Positions 1-7,740 of a DNA stretch of 64,000 nt are shown one piece after another. How positions within the stretch are numbered: position 1 is the first letter of the stretch; every line of letters starts with the position of its first letter. The position numbers were made by a program, and so were the translations under genes. Below the pieces are notes generated by a model that searched no databases, was not told the DNA's origin, and saw only the letters and a list, made by a program, of their open reading frames with translations. This stretch comes from Hydractinia symbiolongicarpus (lineage: Eukaryota > Cnidaria > Hydrozoa > Anthoathecata > Hydractiniidae): NCBI RefSeq assembly GCF_029227915.1, contig NC_079885.1, positions 3,534,001 through 3,598,000 on the forward strand, in the 5' to 3' direction.

Positions 1-1684
1 CAAAAACTACAATTCATTGATTTCCTAATGGTATCCATCCGTTTGAAGTACAATGGTTACGTCACATATTCGTACTAACATGTACTTAGAGATATGTTTC
101 TGATATCACTAGGCTGCATTGCTTTTAACAGCGAAACGATTGTCTGTGGGATTTAATTGAACTGATTTTGGACTGTGACTTTATAAATGGATAAATGAGA
201 CCATTGGAATCCAAGAAATAACATTCTTCTTAATTTGACTAGATTGCTGGAACTCAGCGATTACACTAGGAGCTGTGGTAGCGCTTCATTTAAAAATGTA
301 GATAGATAAGTCATTTCTTAATGTGGGACCAAATCTAGCTGTTAGCGCCCTCTGAAGAAATAGAGACAGTTGCAAAAACTACAATTCATTGACTTTCTAA
401 CGGTATCCGTCCGTTTGAAGTACAATGGTTACGTCACGTATTTGTACCAACATGTATTTAGTGATATTTTTCTAATATTACTAGGTTGCATCGCCTTTAA
501 CCGTGAAACGATTGATTCTGGGACTTAATAGAACTGATTTTAGACCTTGACATTATAAATGTGATAAATGAGACAATGGGACTCCAAGAAATAACATTCG
601 TTTTATTCTGGAATTCAGCGATTCCACTGGGCGCTGTGGTAGCGCTTAATTTTGAAGTTTAGATAAATAAGTTATTTTTTACTGCGGGACCAATCCAAGC
701 CTATAGCGGGCGCTGAAGAAATAGAGACAGTTTTTAAAACTACATTTCACTGACTTTCTAAGAGCTTCAGTCCATTTGAGGTACAACGGTTGCGTCACAT
801 ATTCGTACTAACAGGTATTTAGCGATATTTTTTAATATTACTAGGTTGCATCGCTTTTAACAGTGAAAACTTTGGCTGTGGGATTTAATTGAACTGATTT
901 TTGTCTTTGACCTTATAGATGTGATAAATGAGACAACTGGATTCCAAGAAAAAACGTTCTTTTTAATTTGAAATGATTGCTGGAACTGAGCAATTACAGT
1001 GGGCCCTGTTGTAGCGCTTAACTGAAAAAATTTAGATAAATAGTTCAATTTGTACTGTGGCACTAATCGTAGCCGTTAGCGCGCGCTGAAGGAATAGAGA
1101 CAGTTCAAAAGTTACCTTTCATGGACTTTCTAACGGTGTGAGTCCGTTTGACGTACAATGGTTATGTCACGTATTCGTACCAAATGTATTTAGCGATATT
1201 TTTCTGACATTACTAGGATGCATCGCTTTCAACAGTGAAACGATTGACTGTGGGATTTAATTAAACTGATTCTGGACTGTGACGTTATAACTGAATAAAG
1301 GAGACAATTGGACTCCAAGAAATAACATTCTTCTTAATTTGACTTGATTGCTTGAACTCAGCGATTACACTAGGCGCAGTGGTAGCGCTTCATTTAAAAA
1401 TGTAGATAAATAAGTCATTTTTTAATGTGGGACCAAATCTAGAAGTTAGCGCGCTCTGAAGAAATAGAGACAGTTTCAAAAACTACAATTCATTGACCCT
1501 CTAACAATATCCGTCCGTTTGAGGTACAACGGTTACGTCACGTATTCGTACCAACATGGATTTAGTGATATTATTTTGTAATTTTACTAGGTTGCATCGC
1601 TTTTAACAGTGAAACGATTGACTGTGGGATTTAATTAAACTGATTTTGGACTGTGACCTTATAAATGAATAAGTGAGACAATTG
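1..1684. repeat. satellite array, left flank (~370-bp monomers)
   Basis: About four and a half tandem copies of an AT-rich monomer. The phrase gagacagtt recurs at about 363, 724, 1097 and 1467, giving spacings of 361-373 bp. Each monomer carries the blocks ttgcgtcac or ttacgtcac, attcgtaccaacatg, gcatcgcttttaacagtg and actccaagaaataacattc. Copies differ by many substitutions. No gene is seen; the short open frames here are not conserved between monomers. The array is interrupted at 1690 by the Polinton and resumes in register at 18786. Confidence 0.95.
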
Positions 1685-1689
1685 GACTC
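1685..1689. repeat. target-site duplication, left (gactc)
   Basis: The satellite phrase attggactccaag is split so that gactc appears on both sides of the element. Uninterrupted copies of the same site occur elsewhere in the array, for example near 1311. Confidence 0.85.
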
Positions 1690-1780
1690 AGCTAGAGTAG
1701 TACACCCTTATAAACAGTTTTTCGGTTTTACACGGCCAAACCCTATTAAAAAAACGCTGCTTTTAGACCCCTAAAAAAAG

Positions 1781-1794
1781 CTGTGACGTCACAG
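1781..1794. promoter_or_regulatory. CRE-like palindrome in left TIR
   Basis: CTGTGACGTCACAG is a perfect 14-bp palindrome containing the full ATF/CREB consensus TGACGTCA. The core is preserved in the right TIR. Host bZIP binding is an inference. Confidence 0.55.
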
Positions 1795-1823
1795 ATTTTA
1801 TCATACCTCAATTGAGTAAACAA

Positions 1824-1833
1824 GTCACGTGAC
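1824..1833. promoter_or_regulatory. E-box palindrome in left TIR
   Basis: GTCACGTGAC is a 10-bp palindrome with a CACGTG core, the binding site of USF/MITF/Myc-type bHLH-zip proteins. It is identical in the right TIR. Confidence 0.5.
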
Positions 1834-1836
1834 ACC

Positions 1837-1910
1837 ATGACGGCACTCGACAAAACTGCTTACATCATCAAAAATGACGGCCGTCGACAAATGTGCTGAC
1901 ATCAACAAAC
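1837..1910 (+). repeat. 37-bp tandem repeat inside left TIR (2 copies)
   Basis: Two units begin ATGACGGC at 1837 and 1874. Both contain TCGACAAA and CATCA. The same doublet is present in the right TIR, so it predates the insertion and was maintained in both ends. Confidence 0.8.
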
Positions 1911-1920
1911 TCGCAAATCT

Positions 1921-1949
1921 ATTTGAGTAGGGAAATCCCCTACTCAAAT
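1921..1949. other. hairpin at inner edge of left TIR
   Basis: ATTTGAGTAGGG and CCCTACTCAAAT form a perfect 12-bp stem around a 5-nt loop. It lies between the TIR and the first rightward gene at 1991. It may be a terminator or insulator for transcripts entering from either side, or a replication structure; the sequence does not decide. Confidence 0.75.
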
Positions 1950-1990
1950 TGCGACCGTTGTTAGTTGAAGTCTGAATGTATGTATAATAA

Positions 1991-2266
1991 ATGTCAAGCA
2001 ACGATAAAAAGACAGCGCTAGATTGGTACGCAGTTTTTATACTTGTAACGTTTTTTGTAGGTGTGGGAGCTGTCCTAGCCGTCACCTCTACCGCACTTGT
2101 GATAGCTGCCCTAGCCCTCACCTCTACCGCACTTGTGATGAAAAGTGCGAAAGAAGAAGAAGAGCGCGAGAGTGCTATCAACGCTCTAGTAGAGAGAATA
2201 AAAGAACTAGAAGAAACTGAATACTTTTTGGTGGATCATAAAATGGATGCGAGAAATCTGCGATGA
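1991..2266 (+). CDS. small membrane protein with coiled-coil tail
   Basis: 91 residues. A hydrophobic segment spans about residues 13-50, long enough for one or two passes, and is followed by a charged Glu-rich helix (about 53-75) likely to form a coiled coil. The hydrophobic part holds a 12-residue internal duplication (TSTALV twice) encoded by a 36-bp tandem repeat at 2069-2140. The start is chosen because the ATG directly follows TATAATAA, the start-adjacent motif seen at many genes of this element. The 3' end overlaps the next gene by 20 bp. I do not recognise the family; a virion or host-membrane role would be a guess. Confidence 0.65.
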   Translation: MSSNDKKTALDWYAVFILVTFFVGVGAVLAVTSTALVIAALALTSTALVMKSAKEEEERESAINALVERIKELEETEYFLVDHKMDARNLR

Positions 2267-2465
2267 CTGTCAAAGAACTCTAGATGCCTACGATAGGTGT
2301 GGTAGATGTCAAAGACGTCTGCGTATGGGAGAGGAGGTGCTTTGTCGGTATTGCTACCAAGACTACGTCACTTACAATGGTGGCCACTGCCCTTGTGAGA
2401 CTTTTTTTGTCATGAGGCACAGCAGGTTAGACCCAAAAATATACAAAATAAATGGCATCGTTTAA
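2247..2465 (+). CDS. small Cys-rich putative zinc-binding protein
   Basis: 72 residues with paired cysteines: C5/C8, C18/C21, C33/C36 and a final H47, C48, C50 cluster. This spacing suits a zinc-ribbon or treble-clef-like fold binding two zinc ions. The start overlaps the end of the preceding gene in another frame, a compact virus-like arrangement. A second ATG four bases upstream is in the other gene's frame. The family is not recognised; a nucleic-acid-binding or regulatory role is possible. Confidence 0.6.
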   Translation: MREICDDCQRTLDAYDRCGRCQRRLRMGEEVLCRYCYQDYVTYNGGHCPCETFFVMRHSRLDPKIYKINGIV

Positions 2466-2634
2466 GTTTGATTGGAAAAGGGAAACAAGCAAGTAGATGA
2501 GGAAGACAAAAAGCTTTTATCTGAAGTCTCCCGATTGGGGGTGGTGGTGGACTCTAGATCGCATACCACATACAACGAAAGGCAGCCGTCATATCTCCAT
2601 GTAGCAAGTAGCCTGGCGCTGTTCACATGAACAA
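2466..2634 (+). other. intergenic stretch, no gene seen
   Basis: 170 bp between the zinc protein and the SAP-like gene. It contains a short GGTGGTGGTGG run near 2540. No conserved frame or strong hairpin was seen; it may be a remnant of coding sequence. Confidence 0.4.
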
Positions 2635-2889
2635 ATGGACAAACTGCGACAAGAAGCTAAAGCCTTAGGTCTCAAAGGGTACTCTACGTTGAAGCGATTA
2701 GACCTTGTCGAAACCATACGCAAAGTTAAGTATAAGGATGCGTCAACACAAACGGACGGACCGTACTTCGAGCCTTGTGCTAAAATTGCATGGGAGAAAA
2801 ATTTTGAACAATATTTGAGGGATCTCGCTAAAAAACAGCGACGTGTCGTACATGATGGCGACTTGCTCATAGATCAAGATACGGGATAA
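2635..2889 (+). CDS. SAP-like domain protein
   Basis: 84 residues. Residues about 3-30 have the helix-extended-helix pattern of SAP domains: LRQEAKALGL, then KGYSTLKR, then LDLVETIRK. SAP domains bind DNA or RNA. A short acidic/basic tail follows, containing the phrase DASTQTD. An in-frame stop (2602-2604) lies upstream, so the ATG at 2635 is the first available. Small SAP-containing proteins occur in Polinton-like elements. Possible roles are DNA packaging or nucleoprotein formation, but this is inference. Confidence 0.65.
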   Translation: MDKLRQEAKALGLKGYSTLKRLDLVETIRKVKYKDASTQTDGPYFEPCAKIAWEKNFEQYLRDLAKKQRRVVHDGDLLIDQDTG

Positions 2890-2909
2890 GTGATCGAGAT
2901 TGTGTAGGT

Positions 2910-2939
2910 GATCTAGTGTTTTGAACAATACACTAGATC
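2910..2939. terminator. hairpin between convergent genes (SAP / late-domain gene)
   Basis: GATCTAGTGT and ACACTAGATC form a perfect 10-bp stem around a 10-nt loop. It sits in the 72-bp gap between the stop of the rightward SAP gene (2889) and the stop of the leftward gene (2962). A symmetric hairpin could mark transcript 3' ends on both strands. Confidence 0.6.
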
Positions 2940-2961
2940 TATGAATAAGCAGGTGGAGACT

Positions 2962-3606
2962 CTAAGTATCGCTGACATACTGCGCAGATTGAAGTTTTTT
3001 CATAAGCTCCTCTTTGGCCTCCTCACGCCCCTTTGCGACAAGCTGCTGTCGCTCCCGATCATTGATGGAATCTACGATCTTTCTCGTTCGTTGTCGGAGC
3101 TTCTCCTTCAGCAACATGTAGCGTTGCTTCTCCTGCATGATTAGGCTGAACTCATAATCACTAATCACACCGTTCTCCACAGTCTTTGATATAAGGTCGA
3201 CAACGGAGTTCAACTTAGTCTCTGCTAAGAGTCTGATGCCCTCATGCTTCTTTGACTTAACGTCTAGCCTCTTCCCCGCATTCCGTAAACCTGCCTTCCC
3301 TAGTCCTACAGCGATCGTGATACCACCCATCACCACAGCTAGTGTTACACCTATTCCAGACAGCATACTACCAATCCCAACACCTGAAGTTATAATACTT
3401 ACAGCTAGCAATCCATGATCAGTGAATCTAACCCACGTACCATGCATCTTGAACTTTTTTGCGAGTTTGTCACGCCCTTTGATCTCACCACGCAAGTACT
3501 GTTCCACATCCTCGATCTTTTTGAGTCTGTATACCTGACTTTCTTCAGGCTCATGCTCAGGCGCACTTGGCGGCAAAGTTGGGTAAAGCTTCATTGTATC
3601 AGCCAT
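2962..3606 (-). CDS. membrane protein with LYPxL and PSAP late-domain-like motifs
   Basis: 214 residues, intact. Residues 7-16 read LYPTLPPSAP, containing both a LYPxL motif and a PSAP motif. These are the classical ALIX- and TSG101-binding late domains of enveloped viruses. A helix (about 26-52) is followed by a Gly-rich hydrophobic region at about 65-103, probably two membrane segments, then a long charged helical tail (about 110-205). The start codon directly follows TAGAATAA, and the stop codon of the upstream minor capsid gene abuts it. The C-terminal gene junction carries a hairpin. Related two-segment membrane proteins are common in Polintons. ESCRT recruitment is inferred from short motifs only. 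Confidence 0.75.
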   Translation of the reverse strand: MADTMKLYPTLPPSAPEHEPEESQVYRLKKIEDVEQYLRGEIKGRDKLAKKFKMHGTWVRFTDHGLLAVSIITSGVGIGSMLSGIGVTLAVVMGGITIAVGLGKAGLRNAGKRLDVKSKKHEGIRLLAETKLNSVVDLISKTVENGVISDYEFSLIMQEKQRYMLLKEKLRQRTRKIVDSINDRERQQLVAKGREEAKEELMKKLQSAQYVSDT

Positions 3607-4278
3607 TTATTCTATGAGTAAATGCATCGTAATTCCAACGAACGAAACATTTTTTTCATGATGATGCTCGTCCGTCAGCATGAACTCCAGTCTGTCTGTT
3701 GAGCCTTTCAAAGGAAGTTAGATTGGAGTGTCAAAATTCCATGTAAGCATGTCTCCCCATGCGTTTAACTCTTTGGTGGGAAGCAAAGCAAGAATTTTTG
3801 ATATCTTTCCATCCAGTAGGCAATCGTCTTCATCCAGCTGAGGGCAAACGAGTCTCAATCTTTGGTACACGTCAGTTTTGTAGAAGCTGTCATAGTCGCC
3901 TTTGGTAAAGTACTTTTTTGCAGGGTCGTAGGGTAGCCGCATAAGCTCCTGCAGTTTTCGATGGATTACCACAGTATACCTGTCATTCACACGGAGCCTG
4001 TAGATTCCATTTTTTAATACAAACAATTTTATCTTGTCCCCTGCCTGACTATTGACGATGGTTGCCAAATCCTCTATCCTGTATAGACCGTTCATAATTT
4101 CAATTCTAGTTTCTGTCTGATCAGGCCCTGTCCTACCAGTGACAAAATCATTGTCGCTGTAAAGGTTCAGCCATACGGGCCTGATACTTATTGATTTTAG
4201 GGCAATTCTCGTGTCCTGCCCTAGGTAATCGTCAAAAATCGTAGGCTTCCCTATATCCGTGACATACAGCTGTCTCAT
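3607..4278 (-). pseudogene. penton-like minor capsid protein, one in-frame stop
   Basis: The first 186 codons (4278 to 3721) are open. A TAA at 3718-3720 interrupts the frame, which then continues unbroken for 36 codons to the true end at 3607, immediately before the next gene's ATG. The protein is beta-rich with no membrane segment. Its overall layout (N-terminal strand, alternating hydrophobic strands, a LVCPQLDEDD segment near residue 145, C-terminal strand after the stop) fits the single-jelly-roll minor capsid protein of Polintons. The start is MRQLYV, because AAGAATAAAC precedes this ATG; an upstream in-frame ATG lies inside the divergent gene. Assignment is by pattern recognition. Confidence 0.65.
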
Positions 4279-4297
4279 GTTTATTCTTAAAGAAAAG
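4279..4297. promoter_or_regulatory. 19-bp bidirectional promoter/start region
   Basis: Only 19 bp separate the two divergent start codons (4278 leftward, 4298 rightward). Read leftward it ends AAGAATAAAC before ATG; read rightward it ends TTAAAGAAAAG before ATG. Both resemble start-adjacent motifs at other genes of the element, so core promoter and leader must be extremely short or lie inside the opposite gene. Confidence 0.55.
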
Positions 4298-5467
4298 ATG
4301 AGCATTTACTCATACAACCCGAAAGCAAATTATGCACCCAACCATGGGAGATATTTGGAGAGACTTAAGGATCTTTCAGTGCAGAACATCGTTATTGATA
4401 CTCAAGGGTCCTCGTTCATGGTGAAATTTCCAGACATCTTTGTCAACTATGAATTCTATTCCGGCACTAGCGGGCTAGTGAAGGAGTGAAACAGCCACCC
4501 TTTCAGTCTCTGGTCCACTCAACTAAATTTTGCTACCTACTGTGCAACATCTGCTTGCGGTATTTCCATGCAGCATCTTACCTCCGAGTTGCCTATGGTT
4601 CGTGCCGTGTATCGATTTCACGCCTATTTCCAAATCCGTAAAATTCTATCGGAGCTTGACATTTTTCTACCGGGCTCAGTTAGATTTCGACGTCTAAACT
4701 ACCCGTTCAACAAACAAAAACTCCAGCAACTGGTTCGCAAGTTTAGAGTAAGCGACAGTGAGCAGGAGTGGAGGAACGAAACCATCTTCAGTAGTTGGCA
4801 ACTTCATCGCAAAGATTATCCTGGTTCAGGCCCTAGCTATTTTAACGAGGACTCGTGGAGTCGCTGGATCATTGAAGAATCCCAGGGCCTCACTCGTATT
4901 GGTATTGAACGGTTATCCCAAAGCGAGCGGTTCTATGCCTACCTAATTCTCGAAAGCCAGGCAAATGCAAGATCTGGAATCATTGGAAACCAAGGCAGCG
5001 CAATTGATGCTCAACGCCTGTACCTGACGACATTTGAGGACGTGGTAATTAGACCTAGCGACACGGGTAAGGAAATTGCTGAATTTCAAAATGTGCTGAA
5101 ATATGCGCGGTCCAAGGTGGATTTTAGTGTTGCTCATGGCGTCTATATGATCCCAAGTGACATGAGCCTTCATATTGGAAATGTTGTGAATTTCACGAAC
5201 AAAATTTTAAATAGCAAGGATTGTTTTTCAATCGGTATAAATCCGAAGATTAACGCGAAGCAGGCTGACATCATTATTAACCCTCCACAGGTAAGCCGCG
5301 TGCTCCTGCGGAGCCGCCAGGCGATGATCCCTAAACATGAGAAGCACAAGACTACGCTAGCGACAGCTTACGCAATAGAGGCCGAAAAACACGATGACAA
5401 CAAAGCTGCCTTAATTACAATGGGAGTATTATCGATCCTAATGTACATTTGGTTAAAGAAATATTAG
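4298..5467 (+). pseudogene. conserved Polinton virion-type protein with C-terminal membrane anchor, one in-frame stop
   Basis: 390 codons. A single TGA at 4487-4489 (after codon 63) breaks the frame, which is otherwise open on both sides. A conserved-looking block follows the stop, with WSTQLNFA and an ACGIS phrase near codons 75-90. A Trp- and Tyr-rich middle follows. A hydrophobic helix with a Lys-Lys-Tyr end (about 370-390) looks like a tail anchor. Proteins of this type are common in invertebrate Polintons, but I cannot name a biochemical function. A structural role is suggested by its place between minor and major capsid genes. The stop codon lies inside a hairpin shared with the convergent neighbour. 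Confidence 0.6.
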
Positions 5468-5491
5468 TGCTCCGCGGGAGCACCAATATTT
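5459..5491. terminator. 15-bp hairpin spanning both convergent stop codons
   Basis: AAATATT-A-GTGCTCC, loop GCG, GGAGCAC-C-AATATTT: a 15-bp stem with one A/C mismatch. It contains the stop codon of the rightward gene (5465-5467) and overlaps that of the leftward gene (5490-5492). The GC core with AT flanks is unlikely by chance at this exact site. Confidence 0.7.
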
Positions 5492-6125
5492 AAGATAGTT
5501 TGCCTCTCTCCTCGGCATAGGCCACAACAAAGGCAGCAGCGGCAGCGATTGTCATGTAGAGGTGTTTGGCTGCGTATTCAACAAGTTTTGCTGCTACTTT
5601 AAAAAAGAACGAGACAACCGTGCTAATAAACCCTGGTAGCGCCGCACCTGCCTTACCTGCTAAGTATTTTAAAAAATTTCCAAGTCTTTCCAGCTGCTTT
5701 TGCAAAAAATCCTTCCCTGCGGCACTTCCTGCCGCTGCAGTACCCGCTCCTCCACCACCTGTAACTGCGAGTACGATGGTGGAAATCAGTAGACCAACAG
5801 CCGCCACGATGCTAGCTATAGTAACCCCTTGCTCCTTGAACAAGATTTTTAGCTTTTCAGTCAGAGATTTATCGCCTTCTGCGATTTTCATCATCGTTTC
5901 CTTAATTGCTTTCAGTTGGCTTTGAGTGTCAGATGATAGTAAACCGTGTTCTTCTCGTACTGCTTTCTTTTGATCTTGGAGTCGTTCTAGATCTTCCCTA
6001 GCCCTTGCAATATCTTCGTTCCATATAGTTTGCTGTTCCTCTAATAGTCCAGGTGTAGCTTTCTTCGTCTCAAGCCTTTTCACCTTGGCCTCTGCCTTGG
6101 CGATCTCGCTGTCATAGAAGATCAT
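5490..6125 (-). CDS. coiled-coil plus membrane protein (downstream frame)
   Basis: 211 residues. The N-terminal half (about 3-95) is a charged coiled coil. After it come a hydrophobic segment (about 101-122), a Gly/Ala-rich linker and hydrophobic stretches near 155-175 and 188-205. Its ATG overlaps the stop of the upstream frame as ATGA. The two frames together resemble a single longer Polinton protein. This may therefore be one gene split by a frameshift, or a coupled pair using termination-reinitiation. Likely a virion or host-membrane-associated protein; function unknown. Confidence 0.6.
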   Translation of the reverse strand: MIFYDSEIAKAEAKVKRLETKKATPGLLEEQQTIWNEDIARAREDLERLQDQKKAVREEHGLLSSDTQSQLKAIKETMMKIAEGDKSLTEKLKILFKEQGVTIASIVAAVGLLISTIVLAVTGGGGAGTAAAGSAAGKDFLQKQLERLGNFLKYLAGKAGAALPGFISTVVSFFFKVAAKLVEYAAKHLYMTIAAAAAFVVAYAEERGKLS

Positions 6126-6814
6126 CTTGTTTTCAAGTGCTTCAGGTTACCCCTTAGTGTTTGAAGCTCGAGATTGAGCCCTCTTCTTTCACGCTCTGCG
6201 AAGGCTTCGCTGCCGCCAAAGGGAGTCTCTTGCTGAGACGGGCCTTCCGCTGACACGGCCGCTAGGCGATTGATCAGGCTCTCCGCTTCATCAAGGACAT
6301 TCTCGAGCAGCGGCATCATTTCGATATCATCGGCCTTCTCTTGCTGAGTCGCTAGGCGATCAACGTGAACAATCTCGTTAAGGAGTTTCTGAGCCATTGC
6401 TTTACTGCCTTTGTTTGGTGTAGTATAGTCGGTAAACCCCATGGCTCGCAAGCGATTTGTACCTAACCTCCTCCGTATCTCGGCAACGCTCCTTAATTCA
6501 CCATGCCTTTTCGTGATCTCTATGCCATCGAAAAGAAGCTGGTTTTCTCGTGCCTCAAATTCGTTGTAATATCTCGCGATTGGCTGCCCCAGCTCCTCAC
6601 CAAGGTGTTCGTAAAGATCGTCGACCTTTGATTTTAGTAGCTCTTCCCTCTGCCTTGTTGTGATGTCTCGTGCTGAGACGCTAGGCGATTGACCCTGCTC
6701 CTGATCTGGCGTTAGCGTGGAGCTGGCAGCAGGCCTACTGAAAGATCGATCCTCGTCTGGAATGTTTTCCTCTGGCGTAAAGTCGTCTCCTTCGTATATT
6801 GGATTAATAGGCAT
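6122..6814 (-). CDS. coiled-coil protein (upstream frame), carries inserted mini-repeats
   Basis: 230 residues, acidic N-terminus then mostly helical. No membrane segment. It contains three copies of a short dispersed repeat (6225-6275, 6337-6362, 6665-6693). One of these is read in a different frame from the others, so parts of the protein look like inserted sequence. The start follows TTTCAAATAA directly. The 3' end overlaps the 5490-6125 gene by four bases, and the pair was probably a single protein. Function unknown; its position beside the capsid genes suggests a structural or assembly role. Confidence 0.55.
   Translation of the reverse strand: MPINPIYEGDDFTPEENIPDEDRSFSRPAASSTLTPDQEQGQSPSVSARDITTRQREELLKSKVDDLYEHLGEELGQPIARYYNEFEARENQLLFDGIEITKRHGELRSVAEIRRRLGTNRLRAMGFTDYTTPNKGSKAMAQKLLNEIVHVDRLATQQEKADDIEMMPLLENVLDEAESLINRLAAVSAEGPSQQETPFGGSEAFAERERRGLNLELQTLRGNLKHLKTR
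6225..6275 (-). repeat. dispersed intragenic mini-repeat, copy A (long form)
   Basis: On the coding strand it runs from GATCAATCGCCTAGCG through GCCGTGTCAGCGGAAGGC to GTCTCAGCAAGAGAC. The last 15 bases form GTCTC/GAGAC with a 5-nt loop. It encodes RLAAVSAEGPSQQET. Confidence 0.75.
6337..6362 (-). repeat. dispersed intragenic mini-repeat, copy B (short form)
   Basis: GATCGCCTAGCG joined directly to ACTCAGCAAGAGA. It lacks the central ~22 bp of copy A. Confidence 0.7.
6665..6693 (-). repeat. dispersed intragenic mini-repeat, copy C (short form, other frame)
   Basis: GTCAATCGCCTAGCG joined to TCTCAGCACGAGAC. It is read one frame off relative to copy A, giving QSPSVSARD, so similarity is at DNA rather than protein level. 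Confidence 0.7.
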
Positions 6815-6825
6815 TTATTTGAAAC

Positions 6826-7734
6826 GAAAATCAGCTAATAATAAAGCATACGGTACAATCCGCGCCCTACAGGTAAAAGCGACTGTTCATGTAGGCACGG
6901 ATGAGGAAAAAGCGATCGTTGCAGCCTATGGCAGCACGTTTTGTACTCCTCTAGAAAAAATGTTTGAATTGACACGAGACTTGCCGTTCTACCAGCCAGG
7001 GCTACACGATAGGTTACAGTTTGTGATCCATTTTGCATCGTACGGTGACGTTATAAAAGATGGTGGTACGGCAGCTATTGGAAATACCGCAGCCAAACCA
7101 GCTGATGCTGCCTACAAGATCAGCAATATGTCGCTATGGTTTGACAAGGTGCGATGATGTCGTGATACAAGGTGCGATGATGTCGAGATACAGCCGTCTC
7201 GCCCTACCCTATGAAAGGATACTCTGTAGCAAGGTTGTCACGATGAAAAAGGCTGACACAAGCTACAATTTGCAAATTGATTCGCCTGCAAAAAGTTTGA
7301 AAGGCGTTTTACTGCTCTTTGTAGACCCTGGAAAAGTGAAGGCTTATTCGGGCGCTAACGAGGTGTTTTATAACCCAAAGATCGAAAAAATCTCGATCAC
7401 TGTCGAGGGTGAGCCTAATGAGCTCTACACGCACGCGATGCACCCGAAAGATCACCTCGAGCAGATCGTAAACTTATGCGGTAGCCACGATTCAGAGGTC
7501 ACGATTGGGCAGTTCTTCACAGAGAGATACGCCCTGTTTGTTGATTTCCGAGCATCACCTGATTATAGTCTCCATGGTTCCGGAAGGCAATTACAGAGAT
7601 TGTCAGACGGTATAACATTGCATATGACAAGGAAGGTAGACGGAACAACCGGGAATATTAAATGCTACGTTTTCCTACTTCAGGATGCTCAGCTGAACAT
7701 CTTAGATGGCTATTATCACTCTGTGGAATACTGA
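6826..7734 (+). pseudogene. major capsid protein, 5'-truncated and frameshifted
   Basis: About 300 codons of a beta-rich protein. An upstream frame (6826-7157) is followed by a second frame (about 7158-7734). The second part has the layout of a C-terminal jelly roll: an SPAKSLKGVLLLF strand pair, a FYNPKIEKISITVEG strand, a HGSGRQLQ loop and a terminal DAQLNI strand. This fits the double-jelly-roll capsid protein of Polintons, of which the first part of jelly roll one is missing. No start codon is present, and the divergent gene starts only about 12 bp upstream, so the 5' end was probably deleted. The frame is broken by a 23-bp tandem duplication at 7145-7190. The stop is followed six bases later by the next ATG. 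Confidence 0.7.
7145..7190 (+). repeat. 23-bp tandem duplication that frameshifts the capsid gene
   Basis: Two units beginning caaggtgcgatgatgtcg start at 7145 and 7168. They differ at one base near the end (tgata versus agata). Because 23 is not a multiple of three, the duplication shifts the frame and creates the stop at 7155-7157. Confidence 0.9.
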
Positions 7735-7740
7735 AAATAA

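Larger units (their letters stand above)
1690..1950 (+). repeat. left terminal inverted repeat
   Basis: About 261 bp matching the inverse of 18536-18785. The first 13 bases are identical, then this copy has about 10 extra bases (cacccttata) absent from the right end. Some 15 further scattered differences are visible. Such ends are expected to be the origins for protein-primed replication and the substrate of the integrase. The repeat contains a CRE-like palindrome, an E-box palindrome, a 37-bp tandem repeat and an inner hairpin, listed separately. Confidence 0.95.

Noticed and set aside
1825-2181. 118-residue open frame on the - strand near the left TIR
   Set aside because: Antisense to the small membrane protein gene and running into the TIR; no supporting features.
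5490-6814. ATGA overlap as proof of translational coupling
   Set aside because: The two frames together look like one protein, so a small indel is equally likely; left as an open question in the features.
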